From Bacteroidaceae bacterium (GTDB lineage Bacteria > Bacteroidota > Bacteroidia > Bacteroidales > Bacteroidaceae): a DNA stretch of 64,000 nt. Positions 42,995-51,817 of the stretch are shown piece after piece. The position numbers and the translations under genes are program-made. The notes below the pieces were generated by a model. The model saw only the letters and a program-made list of their open reading frames with translations, ran no database searches and was not told where the DNA came from. The stretch covers positions 109,681 through 173,680 of the forward strand of contig JAGBKI010000020.1 in the NCBI GenBank assembly GCA_017933995.1, read 5' to 3'. How positions within the stretch are numbered: position 1 is the stretch's first letter; each line of letters opens with the position of its first letter.

Positions 42995-45814
42995 CTATTC
43001 TTTCCCGCCCATTTCCGCATAGCGGCGGAAAAGGTGCGCCACAATCTGCTCCTCGCTCGCCTCGTCGGATAGGCCATAAAGCCTAAGCACCGCCTTGTCG
43101 TTGTCTTTATGCGCTTTGCGCAGTTCGGCGGGCATGGTGAGCGGGTCGTAGAGATCGGCCAGCGAGGAGTCGGGGTAGCGGTTGCGGGCGTCAAGGATCT
43201 TCTGTGCGCAACGTTCGCATCCGAGGCGCTGTTCGCTGGGAGCGCGGGCGGCCTCGCCCGCACCGAACCCGTCGGGCCAGGGGAAGTTGTTGTAGACGAT
43301 GGTGTTGGAATAACTGTAGTCGCTCTTGAGTCTGCCGCAAACTGCCCGCATCCACGCCATGTGCACGCTGGAGGTTAGCACGGCGAAGTGGGCAAGTGTG
43401 GCGCTGGGCAGCACGCGCAATTTGTTGCTGCACAGACAGTCGGGCTGCATAAAGCCCATCGGCACGTACTCGCGCTGCTCGGACGAAACTTCGGGAATGA
43501 CGACGTAACTGCACGTGGGGATGTTTTCGGTCTGGAAACGTGTGGGCTTGTCGGCCAGGCGGCGCGTGCTGGCGCGCTTGCTTTGCTGGCGCAGTTCGCG
43601 CACGGCACGCACACGCTCCAGACAGCGGGGCATAGCGTGGAGTTGGGCGGGTGTGCACTCGCCGAGCCACAGGCACCAGCGCTCTATGTTGTGCAGGAAC
43701 TCCTGCGCGCCGTACCAATGCTTGAAATACTTCTCGGCCTTCGGTTCGCACTTTACAAAGGCTTCCTTCTCCTCGGTGGTGAAAAGGTAGTGGCCGCCGT
43801 CTATGGGTTGGTTCCCCATCGCTATTTCCGGCACGTCGCACAAGGGCTTGTTTCTGCTCTCAATGAAGACGTCAGGCGCGTCCATGAGGTAGGCGTTGAT
43901 GTGTGCGGCGGCAATGGCGGTGCCGTCGGGCAGGAAGATTGTGCGCGTTTCGGAGGCGGTGCAAGATAACCCGATGATCACGCAGTGCACGTGCGCTTTC
44001 TGCGACGCCTCGCTGTCCCAGCGGAAAGTGCGGTGGGCGAAGTCTATCTGCACGCCGTACTGCTCCACAAGGGGTTTCCAAAGGAGGGACACTTGTTCAC
44101 CTTGCGTGATGGAGTTTGTGGAGACGAAGGCGGCGCGGGTGTGGGGCGCGGCGGCGAGTTGCTCCGCCGCACGCTTGTACCACGCGCAGACGTAGTCCAT
44201 GTTGCCGAGGTTCTTCCACTTCTTGCCGAAGACGTGGAGCATGTCGGCCTTTTGCGCCGCCGACATCACGCGCGCCCCGATAAACGGCGGGTTGCCGATG
44301 ATATAATCGGCCTGCGGCCATTCGAGCGCGAGGGCGTTGCCCTCGGCGATGCCGGCGTGGGACTTGAGCGGCAGGAAGTCGATGTCGCGGCGCACGATGG
44401 CCTCGGTCTCTCGCAGCGTCTGCGCCTCGGATATCCAAAGCGCTGTGGTGGTGACGGCGAAGTCGTTCACCTCGATGCCCCGGAACTGCCGGATGCTCAC
44501 CTTGACGGGGTTCGTCTCCTCAAAACCTAAGAACGACTGGCCTTGTGTGCGCGCTTTTATCACTTCGTTCTCCAGGCGGCGCAACGAGAGGTAGGTCTCG
44601 GTGAGGAAGTTGCCGGAGCCGCAGGCGGGGTCGAGGAAAGTAAGCGAGGCAAGTTTGTCTTGGAAATCCGCCAACAGGCGTTCGCGCTTCTTGGCGGCGG
44701 GTTCGGCTTTAATAGTGTTGAACTCGTCTTTGAGGCTGTCGAGGAATAGCGGGTCTATGACCTTGTGTATGTTCTCGATGCTGGTGTAGTGCATACCGCC
44801 GCTGCGTCGTGTGGCGGGGTTGAGCGTGCTCTCGAAGACGGCACCGAATATGGTGGGGGAGATTTCGGACCAGTCGAAGTCGAGCGAGGCGTTTTGGAGA
44901 ATGAGTTGGCGGAGGGCGGGGGTGAACTGGGGGATCTCTATCTCCTCGCGGAACAGGCCGCCGTTTACATAGGGAAAGGCCGCGAGGTCGTCGTCGAGGT
45001 AGGGGCTGCGGGCGTCGGCGGGGGTGTTGAGGACGGCGAAGAGGTTTATTAGCGCTTGGCGGAAGTTCTTGCTGTCGTAGGCTTTGAGGTAGTCGTGTAG
45101 TTGGTCTTTCTTGAAGATGTCGGCGTCTTCGGCGTATAGGCAGAATACGAGGCGGGTGCAGAGGATGTTGAGGGCGCGGGCGTTCGCGTGGGTTGCGTCG
45201 GTGCGGGCGAGGCCGCCCGCGCTCCCAGCTCCCTGCGCTTCGGACGCGGAAGGGGACGGGGATGCGCCGAGTCGGTACTGCTCCAAAAGTGCGTCGTGTA
45301 TCTGGCCGATGATTTCCCCGGCGCGCATACTGACCTCCAGTTCGCGGGAGAGGTGGTCGGCCTCCTCTTTCACCAAAAAGGCGAGGCGGTAGTGCTCCTT
45401 GGCGAGGTCTTTCAAGAGGACGCTTTCGGGTTCGGCCTGCGGCGTCTCCATATTATATATAAGAAACTCGCGGAAGTTGCAGACGACGATGTAGCGGGGG
45501 CGCTCGCCGTAAGGCAGCCAGTCGGCGTAGCGCTTGGCCTGCAGGAAGGGCGTGAGGAGGGTGCCGTCGCTCTGCGGGGCGGGCTTGCGGAGGTCCTTGT
45601 CGGCGGACTTTTGCTCGATGAGCACGCGGGTGCGGGGTATGCGCGCGTCGATGAAGCCGACGGAGGGTACGTGCTGCTCGAAGGTGAACCATTGTTCGGC
45701 CTTTTCGACGTTGAAAAGGGTGGCGAGGAGGTCAATCCAGAACTGCTGGGTTTCGCCTTTTTCGTAGCCTTTGTCTTGCCAGCGGGCGATGAAGGAGGAG
45801 ACGGGGCTTTTCAC
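42995..45814 (-). CDS. MmeI-like type IIL restriction-modification enzyme (single chain)
   Basis: A 939-aa fused endonuclease/N6-adenine methyltransferase. The N-terminal nuclease has a PD-ExK-like core (GFIDARIPRTRVLIEQKSAD, about residues 54-73). The helical linker is followed by the methyltransferase with LDPACGSGNFLTE (motif I, near 396) and DYIIGNPPFIGA (motif IV, near 508). A specificity domain occupies about 620-850. In this family one protein cuts and methylates one strand, so no separate subunit is needed, and none is found nearby. Two copies of a 55-bp palindromic repeat lie in frame inside the gene (at codons about 188-206 and 850-868). The frame is otherwise intact. The target sequence cannot be inferred. 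Confidence 0.9.
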   Translation of the reverse strand: MKSPVSSFIARWQDKGYEKGETQQFWIDLLATLFNVEKAEQWFTFEQHVPSVGFIDARIPRTRVLIEQKSADKDLRKPAPQSDGTLLTPFLQAKRYADWLPYGERPRYIVVCNFREFLIYNMETPQAEPESVLLKDLAKEHYRLAFLVKEEADHLSRELEVSMRAGEIIGQIHDALLEQYRLGASPSPSASEAQGAGSAGGLARTDATHANARALNILCTRLVFCLYAEDADIFKKDQLHDYLKAYDSKNFRQALINLFAVLNTPADARSPYLDDDLAAFPYVNGGLFREEIEIPQFTPALRQLILQNASLDFDWSEISPTIFGAVFESTLNPATRRSGGMHYTSIENIHKVIDPLFLDSLKDEFNTIKAEPAAKKRERLLADFQDKLASLTFLDPACGSGNFLTETYLSLRRLENEVIKARTQGQSFLGFEETNPVKVSIRQFRGIEVNDFAVTTTALWISEAQTLRETEAIVRRDIDFLPLKSHAGIAEGNALALEWPQADYIIGNPPFIGARVMSAAQKADMLHVFGKKWKNLGNMDYVCAWYKRAAEQLAAAPHTRAAFVSTNSITQGEQVSLLWKPLVEQYGVQIDFAHRTFRWDSEASQKAHVHCVIIGLSCTASETRTIFLPDGTAIAAAHINAYLMDAPDVFIESRNKPLCDVPEIAMGNQPIDGGHYLFTTEEKEAFVKCEPKAEKYFKHWYGAQEFLHNIERWCLWLGECTPAQLHAMPRCLERVRAVRELRQQSKRASTRRLADKPTRFQTENIPTCSYVVIPEVSSEQREYVPMGFMQPDCLCSNKLRVLPSATLAHFAVLTSSVHMAWMRAVCGRLKSDYSYSNTIVYNNFPWPDGFGAGEAARAPSEQRLGCERCAQKILDARNRYPDSSLADLYDPLTMPAELRKAHKDNDKAVLRLYGLSDEASEEQIVAHLFRRYAEMGGKE
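43212..43266 (-). repeat. 55-bp palindromic repeat inside the restriction-modification gene, copy a
   Basis: Its core on the minus strand starts TCGGTGCGGGCGAGGCCGCC and continues to GCTCCCAGC. It is exactly shared over 32 bp with 45198-45252 in the opposite orientation. It is translated as GAGEAARAPSEQRLG. Confidence 0.9.
45198..45252 (+). repeat. 55-bp palindromic repeat inside the restriction-modification gene, copy b
   Basis: Inverted with respect to copy a. It is translated in the gene frame as EAQGAGSAGGLARTDA. The beyond-core part (GCGCTTCGGACGCG) matches copy a (GCGCCTCGGATGCG). Confidence 0.9.
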
Positions 45815-45829
45815 AGGAGGTTTTAACGC

Positions 45830-45995
45830 TTTTGCCCTTACAGGGCGGGGGTTGTGTGTGCCGCTTCCCCAGGGCGCTGCCCTGGGCTGATCGCTGTTGG
45901 CCTTTCAGGCCGTTGCCCTGGACGGTGTGCTTGTTGGTCTTTCGGGTTGCGCTGGGAAGTTACGTTTAGCCCTCGTCGCAGGCGGGACGCCTGCG
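45830..45995. repeat. Palindrome clusters between the restriction-modification gene and lepA
   Basis: 45830-45920 repeats the AAACGCTTTTGCCCTTACAG, CCCAGGGCGCTGCCCTGGG and GGCCTTTCAGGCC series of 38750-38850. 45966-45995 (GTCGCAGGCGGGACGCCTGC then GCTCCAAC) is a diverged relative of the 55-bp repeat inside the neighbouring gene. Confidence 0.8.
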
Positions 45996-46027
45996 CTCCA
46001 ACTGGCGGGGTGCTAACTGCCGTCGCG

Positions 46028-47809
46028 TCAGTCGAGTTTGAGGACGGCGAGGAAGGCTTTTTGGGGCACCTGCACGTTGCCGATTTCCTTCATGCGCTTC
46101 TTGCCGCGCTTCTGCTTTTCGAGGAGTTTGCGCTTGCGGCTGACGTCACCGCCGTAGCACTTGGCGGTGACGTCCTTGCGCACCTGCTTGACCGTCTCGC
46201 GGGCGATGATTTTGGCGCCGATGGCGGCCTGTATGGCGATGTCGAACTGCTGGCGGGGCAGGAGTTCCTTGAGCCGCTCGCACATGCGCCGCCCGAAGGT
46301 GACGCTGTTGTCGATGTGGGTCAGGGTGGAGAGGGCGTCGACCGGCTCGCCGTTGAGCAGGATGTCGAGTTTGACGAGGCGCGAGGGGCGCATACCGATG
46401 GGGTGGTAGTCGAACGAGGCGTAGCCCTTGGAGATGCTCTTGAGTTTGTCGTAGAAGTCGATGACGATTTCGGCCAGCGGCATGTCGTAGTGGAGTTCGA
46501 CGCGGTTGCCGCTGACGTACTCCTGCTTGACGAGTTCGCCGCGCTTGGAGAGGCACAGCTTCATAATGGGGCCGATGAAGTCGGACTGCGTGATGACGGA
46601 GGCGCGTATGTAGGGTTCCTCGATGTGCTCGATGTCAACGGGGTCGGGCATCCCGGCGGGGTTGTGCACCTCGTGGAGTTCGCCGCGCTTGTCGAAGACG
46701 TGGTAGGACACGTTGGGCACGGTGGTGATGACGTTCATGTTGAACTCGCGGTCGAGGCGCTCCTGTATAATCTCCATGTGGAGCAGGCCGAGGAAGCCGC
46801 AGCGGAAACCGAAACCGAGGGCGACGCTGCTTTCGGGCTGGAAGGTGAGCGAGGCGTCGTTGAGCTGGAGTTTTTCGAGGCTGGCGCGCAGTTGCTCGAA
46901 GTCCTCGTTGTCGATGGGGTAGACGCCAGCGAAGACCATGGGCTTCACCTCCTCGAAGCCCGCGATGGCGCTGGCGCAGGGGCGGGCGGCGGCGGTGATG
47001 GTGTCGCCCACCTTGACCTCGGTGGCGGTCTTGATGCCGCTGACGATGTAGCCCACGTCGCCGCATCCCAGTTCGCGGCGCGGCACGAGGTCCATGCGCA
47101 ACACGCCCACCTCGTCGGCCTTGTACTGCTTGCCGGTGTTGACGAAGAGCACGTCTTCGCCGCTGCGTATGCTGCCGCTGACTATCTTGAAGTAGGCGAT
47201 GATGCCCCGGAAGGGGTTGAACACGCTGTCGAAGATGAGCGCCTGTAGCGGGGCGTCGGGGTCGCCGGTGGGGGCGGGAATTTTCTCGACGATGGCGCGC
47301 AGGATGGCGTCGACACCCTCGCCGGTCTTGGCCGAGCAGCGCAGGATTTCCTCGCGCTTGCAGCCCAGCAGTTCGATGATTTCGTCCTCGACCTCCTCGG
47401 GCATGGCGTTGATCATGTCGCACTTGTTGAGCACGGGTATGATTTCGAGGTCGTGCTCAATGGCCATGTAGAGGTTCGAGATGGTCTGCGCCTGCACGCC
47501 CTGCGTGGCGTCGACGACGAGGAGGCAGCCTTCGCAGGCGGCGATGGAGCGCGACACTTCGTAACTGAAGTCGACGTGTCCCGGGGTGTCAATGAGGTTG
47601 AGCGTATAGGTCTGGCCGTCGAGTGGCAGGGACATCTGTATGGCGTGGCTCTTGATGGTGATGCCGCGCTCCTTTTCGAGGTCCATGTCGTCGAGCATCT
47701 GTCCCTCGGTGATCTGTATGGTGCCCGTGCGTTCCAGCAGTCGGTCGGCCAGGGTGCTCTTGCCGTGGTCGATGTGGGCGATGATGCAGAAGTTGCGTAT
47801 GGTTTGCAT
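46028..47809 (-). CDS. lepA: Elongation factor 4 (back-translocating GTPase)
   Basis: A 593-aa translational GTPase. It has G1 [19 protein letters not shown], the G2/G3 region ([22 protein letters not shown]) and G4 NKCDM. The LepA-specific C-terminal domain ends with [20 protein letters not shown]. Length matches the family (about 595 aa). It is followed on the plus-strand side by repeat-rich DNA and preceded by a GTTTAA element that separates it from rfbC. Confidence 0.97.
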   Translation of the reverse strand: MQTIRNFCIIAHIDHGKSTLADRLLERTGTIQITEGQMLDDMDLEKERGITIKSHAIQMSLPLDGQTYTLNLIDTPGHVDFSYEVSRSIAACEGCLLVVDATQGVQAQTISNLYMAIEHDLEIIPVLNKCDMINAMPEEVEDEIIELLGCKREEILRCSAKTGEGVDAILRAIVEKIPAPTGDPDAPLQALIFDSVFNPFRGIIAYFKIVSGSIRSGEDVLFVNTGKQYKADEVGVLRMDLVPRRELGCGDVGYIVSGIKTATEVKVGDTITAAARPCASAIAGFEEVKPMVFAGVYPIDNEDFEQLRASLEKLQLNDASLTFQPESSVALGFGFRCGFLGLLHMEIIQERLDREFNMNVITTVPNVSYHVFDKRGELHEVHNPAGMPDPVDIEHIEEPYIRASVITQSDFIGPIMKLCLSKRGELVKQEYVSGNRVELHYDMPLAEIVIDFYDKLKSISKGYASFDYHPIGMRPSRLVKLDILLNGEPVDALSTLTHIDNSVTFGRRMCERLKELLPRQQFDIAIQAAIGAKIIARETVKQVRKDVTAKCYGGDVSRKRKLLEKQKRGKKRMKEIGNVQVPQKAFLAVLKLD

Positions 47810-47821
47810 AGTTTCTTTTAA

Positions 47822-47935
47822 GGTTGAAAAGGTTTAATGAGGTTTAAGAGGTTTAATGCTGAGCCGTGGTGCAGGCCGAGCCCGGACGGATTAAACCTTA
47901 TTAAACCTCTTAAACCTCTTAAACTTCTTCAAAGA
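47822..47935. repeat. GTTTAA-arm inverted repeat element (copy 2)
   Basis: Left arm AGGTTTAATGAGGTTTAAGA and right arm ATTAAACCTCTTAAACCTCT around a centre ending CCCGGACGGA. It fills the lepA-rfbC gap, and its right end supplies the last codon and stop of rfbC. Confidence 0.85.
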
Positions 47936-48482
47936 CAAACTTTTCCGCCTCGGCAAAAGAGACGGCGTGGCGCAGGTCTTTTTCGGAGAGTTCCACACCC
48001 TCCTTGAGCGGCCAGTCGATGCCGATGGTGGGGTCGTCGTAGCGTATGCTGCATTCGGCCTCGGGGGCGTAGCGGTTGTCTACCTTGTAGGTGAACACGG
48101 CCACGTCGCTGAGCACCTGGAAGCCGTGGGCGAAGCCGCGCGGGATGAAGAGTTGGCGCTTGTTGTCGGCACTGAGTTCTACGAGGACGTGCTGGCCGAA
48201 CGTGGGCGAACCCTGGCGCAGGTCGACGGCCACGTCGACGACGGCGCCTTGCAGCACGCGCACGAGTTTGGCCTGCGACGCGTCGCCGCGCTGGTAGTGC
48301 AGGCCGCGCAGTACGCCACGGTGCGACTTCGACTCGTTGTCCTGCACGAAGCGCACCTCGCGCCCCACGCCCCGGTTGAAGTCCTCTTCACGCCACGTCT
48401 CCATAAAATATCCCCGCGCGTCGGCGAACACGCGCGGCTCAAGTATCCAAACGCCGTCGATAGCTGTCTTGATAAATTCCAT
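47919..48482 (-). CDS. rfbC: dTDP-4-dehydrorhamnose 3,5-epimerase
   Basis: A 187-aa cupin epimerase in dTDP-L-rhamnose synthesis. It shows RGYFMETWREEDFN, the catalytic His in GVLRGLHYQRG, VVDVAVDLRQGSPTFG and the IPRGFAHGFQVLSD segment. No rfbA, rfbB or rfbD is present in this window. The start at 48482 (MEFIKTAIDGVW) fits the family. The final GTTTAA (Val-stop) belongs to a dispersed repeat arm. Confidence 0.95.
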   Translation of the reverse strand: MEFIKTAIDGVWILEPRVFADARGYFMETWREEDFNRGVGREVRFVQDNESKSHRGVLRGLHYQRGDASQAKLVRVLQGAVVDVAVDLRQGSPTFGQHVLVELSADNKRQLFIPRGFAHGFQVLSDVAVFTYKVDNRYAPEAECSIRYDDPTIGIDWPLKEGVELSEKDLRHAVSFAEAEKFVFEEV

Positions 48483-48509
48483 TTTTCCTGTCGTTTTTTT
48501 GGTTTGCGG

Positions 48510-48517
48510 CAAAAGTA
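48510..48517 (-). promoter_or_regulatory. -7 element (TACTTTTG) for rfbC
   Basis: TACTTTTG on the minus strand, 28 bp before the start codon. Confidence 0.55.
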
Positions 48518-48604
48518 GTGATTTCCGTGCACTTAAAGGCGCGCCAAGGGCACGCAAAACGCTACGGAAAGCACACGAATCGTGCGCGAAGCCGCCTAAA
48601 TCTC

Positions 48605-48697
48605 AAAACTAAGCCTATGTTTCGCCAAACTAAGCCTTAATTTGGCGAAACATAGGCTTAGTTTGTACAAATTAAGCCTTAATTTGCAGAATTAGCC
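48605..48697. repeat. Four-unit 21-bp-period array with AAGCCTTA/TAGGCTTA cores in mixed orientation
   Basis: AAGCCT lies at 48611, 48632 and 48674, and the inverted AGGCTT at 48654; spacing is 21 bp within a base. The mixed orientation makes the middle of the array a large palindrome. Together with the terminator at 48752 it accounts for most of the 453-bp gap between rfbC and gldN. Confidence 0.9.
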
Positions 48698-48751
48698 CAC
48701 ACAAAAAGAGAATTGCGTGGGCTTAGGTGGTTTTTAAGGGCTTGCAAGAGG

Positions 48752-48810
48752 AAAAACAAAGGCCGTGGCTGCGTCTGGAAAGGCTGACGCAACCACGGCT
48801 CTTTGTTTTT
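48752..48810 (-). terminator. Bidirectional terminator downstream of gldN
   Basis: AAAAACAAAGGCCGTGG and the inverted CCACGGCTCTTTGTTTTT enclose TGCGTC/GACGCA, giving a long near-perfect stem with T-runs on both strands. It marks the end of the T9SS operon. Confidence 0.8.
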
Positions 48811-48935
48811 GTTTGTGCACTCGGCTTGTAAGGCCCTGCAATGGGCGATAGCGGAGGCGCGGGAGTGGGGCGGAAGCGGCCACCCCGCAAGGCTATGCTT
48901 ATTGTCTATCGTTTAACGTATAACGTGCATTGCCG

Positions 48936-50054
48936 TCAGTGTCGCTGCCGACGGACGCTATAGCCCGCGCCAGTGCCAGAGGAACGTTGCTTGGGCTGCT
49001 TAGGCTGCTTGGCCGAGGTGCGCTGGCGGCGGGTGGTGTTGCCCGTGCGACGGGTGGCGGTCTGGCGGCGTGAAGGGGCAACGGTGGGCTTGGCCGCAGC
49101 GGCCTCCGCATCAGCGGGATTGGCTTCCGTTGGCGGTGTCGTAGCGACGGCGGGCTGCTCCTCTACAGGGGCGGCCACGCTGTCGCCACGCCAGACGTGC
49201 TGCTCGAAGTCGACGAGCTGTTGCTCGATGACGTTGCGGGCGGCCTGGAGCGTGGAGTCGCTTTCAAGGAACTCGTCGTCGGAGGAGACGAGGAGGCGGT
49301 CCTGCAGATTGGTGGCCATGTAGATGTCGCCCTTGTAGAGGTTTTGCGTGAAGTAGTCGTCGGCGGACATCTGGGCGGCGTTGTTGAGGTTGCTGTAGAG
49401 CAGCATCAGTTTGCCGAAGTAGGGCGCGGCCTCGTCGTACTTAATCCAGAACATGGGGCGCTTGGCCGTGCCACCGAAATCGTCGCCACGATGGAGCACA
49501 GGGCAGAGGGCCACGACGCGCGAGTGGAACGTGGCAGTGTGCTGATCAAAGTAGGTGCTCTCCTTGACGAAGTAGCTGGTGACCTCCTCGCTGGGGATGT
49601 CGACGTCGTTGATGCGCATACGGCCTCCAGCGGTGTCGTAGGGAATCTCGAACTGCTTCATAATGTCGAGGGCGCGAACGGTGTTGTTTTGGCTGAAGTC
49701 CTCGGTGCCCTGCATGTTGTAGCGGTAGGCTTTGACCTGTCCGCGCAGCACGAGTTTGAAGAGGAAGGTGAAGAGGCTGCTTCGCCCGTTGGCCGGCACT
49801 ACGGGGTAGTAGAGCGGCGCGTTCTCGTCCTTCATCAGGTCGAGTTCGCGGTAGACATCGCGGCGCCAGTCGGCGTCGGCGGGCATCTGCTGTGCGGCGG
49901 GGAACTCGCGGTAGGTGGCTCCGCCGGGGCGGGGCTGCTGGGCGGCCTGCTGCGTCTGCTGCGTGCGGCGGCGCGCGGGCTGGGCGGCGGCGGGTTGCAG
50001 AGAGGCTGCAACAAACACGACGAGCAGGGCGGTATAAACGAGGGAGGTTTTCAT
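48936..50054 (-). CDS. gldN: Type IX secretion system ring protein GldN/PorN
   Basis: A 372-aa periplasmic protein that, with GldK, forms the ring under the outer membrane. A signal peptide (about residues 1-24) and a Gln/Arg/Pro-rich stretch lead into the conserved domain (WRRDVYRELDLMKDENAPLY, then PNGRSSLFTFLFKLVLRGQV, RPMFWIKYDE and so on, about 62-290). The last 80 residues are low-complexity and basic (TRRTGNTTRRQRTSAKQPKQ), beyond the usual domain. It is the last gene of the porP-gldKLMN operon. Confidence 0.93.
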   Translation of the reverse strand: MKTSLVYTALLVVFVAASLQPAAAQPARRRTQQTQQAAQQPRPGGATYREFPAAQQMPADADWRRDVYRELDLMKDENAPLYYPVVPANGRSSLFTFLFKLVLRGQVKAYRYNMQGTEDFSQNNTVRALDIMKQFEIPYDTAGGRMRINDVDIPSEEVTSYFVKESTYFDQHTATFHSRVVALCPVLHRGDDFGGTAKRPMFWIKYDEAAPYFGKLMLLYSNLNNAAQMSADDYFTQNLYKGDIYMATNLQDRLLVSSDDEFLESDSTLQAARNVIEQQLVDFEQHVWRGDSVAAPVEEQPAVATTPPTEANPADAEAAAAKPTVAPSRRQTATRRTGNTTRRQRTSAKQPKQPKQRSSGTGAGYSVRRQRH

Positions 50055-50059
50055 ATCTT

Positions 50060-50185
50060 TAGGTTTAAGAGGTTGAAGGGGTTTAAGAGGTTTAAGCCAT
50101 CCGGGCAGAGGCAGGAGGATTACGCGTAAAGGCTACGTGCCGGACGGATTAAACCTCTTAAACCTCATTAAACCCTTTCAACTTG
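50060..50185. repeat. GTTTAA-arm inverted repeat element (copy 3), inside the T9SS operon
   Basis: Arms AGGTTTAAGAGGTTGAAGGG and ATTAAACCTCTTAAACCTCA lie around a centre with GCCATCCGGGCAG and GCCGGACGGA. It fills the 139-bp gap between gldM and gldN, so it is transcribed as part of the operon. Confidence 0.85.
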
Positions 50186-50193
50186 TTATTCTG

Positions 50194-51807
50194 TTAGTTC
50201 ACGATGATTTCCATTGCTGCGGGGAGGACGCGGGGTATCTTGTCGGGGCCGATGCAGTGGACGTTGCTGATGTAGAAGCGCTGGTTGCGGCGCATGTCGC
50301 GGATGAGGCTGCGCTGGCGGTCGGTGAAGTTGGCGCCGGCGGAGGGTTCGACGATGCTGTTGCCCATACGGTCGTGGAACACGGCCTGGAAGCCGGTGAC
50401 GGTGAAGGGGATGTCGAGCAGTCCGTCGTCGATGGCGGCGTGAAGGGCGCCGAGCGAGGCGGCTGCGCTCTTGGTGAGGCGTCCGCCCTTGAAGCGGTCG
50501 CCGCCTGCGGGAACGTAGGGCGTTGGGTCGGGCAACTTGCGCACGCGGAAGGTGAAGGTGCCGATGGTCTGCGTCTTACCCTGGTGAGTGCCGCTGACGG
50601 TGAAGACGCAGTTCTGACCCACGGCGGCGGGGCGTGCGGTGTACTTGTTGTTGCCCAACGACGTGAGCGTGCCGCCTGTCATGGAGAGGCTGATGGTGCT
50701 GCCGTCGAGGCCGCTGACGCTGATGCTCATGGGGTTATCGAACCCGGCGTAGAGCACGTTCATAAGGTCGGCGGCAAGCGTGGCCGAGCCGAGCGGCGGG
50801 GCAACGTGGGGCGAGATGTTGGTGACGGGGTTATTGGTGGTCTTGACGTCGGCCTGGCCCACGGTGTAGCGCTGCGAGAAGTCGCGGCGTATCATCTCGC
50901 CGAAGATGTTGGGCATGATGGCGTAGCCCTTCATCGTGTACTCGCCGGGCTGGGAGGGCACGGTGAAGCTGTACTGTCCGTCGAGGGCCACCTCCTCGCC
51001 GTTGACGTATATCTTGGGACGGCCCATCGTGTCGACAGCGGCCATAAAGATGCCCGCGCGGAACGTTTCGCCGGGGCTGTAGACAGTCTTTTCTGGCACG
51101 ACGAAGGCGCGCACGTCGTTCACGCGGATGTCCTGGATGTTAGCATTGGCCAGGAGGGTGCGCAGCACCTCGCTCTCGGAGGCCATGACGTCGCTCTGCA
51201 ACTTCTTGAGCATCGTGACAGCAGCGATGGCGGGCATTTGCTCGAACATGTACTCCTCCCAGTTCTGGCCTACGGTCTCCTTGCGCTGGGGTACGTCGGT
51301 GCTGAGGTTGGAGGCGACGATGGCGCGCTGGCGCTGGTCGGTGATGTGGGAGAGGATGAGTTCGCGGTAGTCGGTGATCATCCGGCGCAGTTTCTCGCCC
51401 TGGTTGGTCAGGGGGTTGAGCATAACGACCTCGGCAGCGGTGAGCGTCTCCTTGTCGTCGAGGTTGTCGGGATCACCGTCGGCACCGTCGGCCTCGCGGG
51501 CTATGGCCTCGCGCAGCTCGACGATGTAGCTGACCAGTTCGTCGGCCTTGCGCTTGGTGACGGCGGCCTTGTCGAACCAGGGCTTGACGGCTCGCGGGTC
51601 TTTCTCCGCCATCTTGGCGAAGTCGGCGTATATGTTGTCGTTCTCGCGCGTGGCGGCCTCCGTGGTGCGCTTGAGGCTGTCGCTCATCAGCGTAAAGCCT
51701 TTCAGCACGTCGCTGGAGACGTTGAGCGCCAGCATTGCCATCAACAAGATGTACATCAAGTTGATCATCTTCTGGCGCGGCGAGACCGGTCTCTTCTTTA
51801 CGGGCAT
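50194..51807 (-). CDS. gldM: Type IX secretion system motor protein GldM/PorM
   Basis: A 537-aa protein with one N-terminal transmembrane helix (MINLMYILLMAMLALNVSSD, about residues 14-33) and four periplasmic domains. With GldL it forms the proton-driven motor of T9SS. Family marks include VSPRQKMINLMYILLMAM and the conserved Glu-containing periplasmic helices. The start at 51807 (MPVKKRPVSPRQK) was chosen over an upstream ATG that would overlap gldL. The gap to gldL is 10 bp. Confidence 0.95.
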   Translation of the reverse strand: MPVKKRPVSPRQKMINLMYILLMAMLALNVSSDVLKGFTLMSDSLKRTTEAATRENDNIYADFAKMAEKDPRAVKPWFDKAAVTKRKADELVSYIVELREAIAREADGADGDPDNLDDKETLTAAEVVMLNPLTNQGEKLRRMITDYRELILSHITDQRQRAIVASNLSTDVPQRKETVGQNWEEYMFEQMPAIAAVTMLKKLQSDVMASESEVLRTLLANANIQDIRVNDVRAFVVPEKTVYSPGETFRAGIFMAAVDTMGRPKIYVNGEEVALDGQYSFTVPSQPGEYTMKGYAIMPNIFGEMIRRDFSQRYTVGQADVKTTNNPVTNISPHVAPPLGSATLAADLMNVLYAGFDNPMSISVSGLDGSTISLSMTGGTLTSLGNNKYTARPAAVGQNCVFTVSGTHQGKTQTIGTFTFRVRKLPDPTPYVPAGGDRFKGGRLTKSAAASLGALHAAIDDGLLDIPFTVTGFQAVFHDRMGNSIVEPSAGANFTDRQRSLIRDMRRNQRFYISNVHCIGPDKIPRVLPAAMEIIVN

Positions 51808-51817
51808 AGGAGGGGGC

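Noticed and set aside
46028-47248. Long plus-strand ORFs opposite lepA and the restriction-modification gene
   Set aside because: They are antisense shadows of clear genes in GC-rich DNA, with Val/Asp/Gly-rich translations and no motifs.
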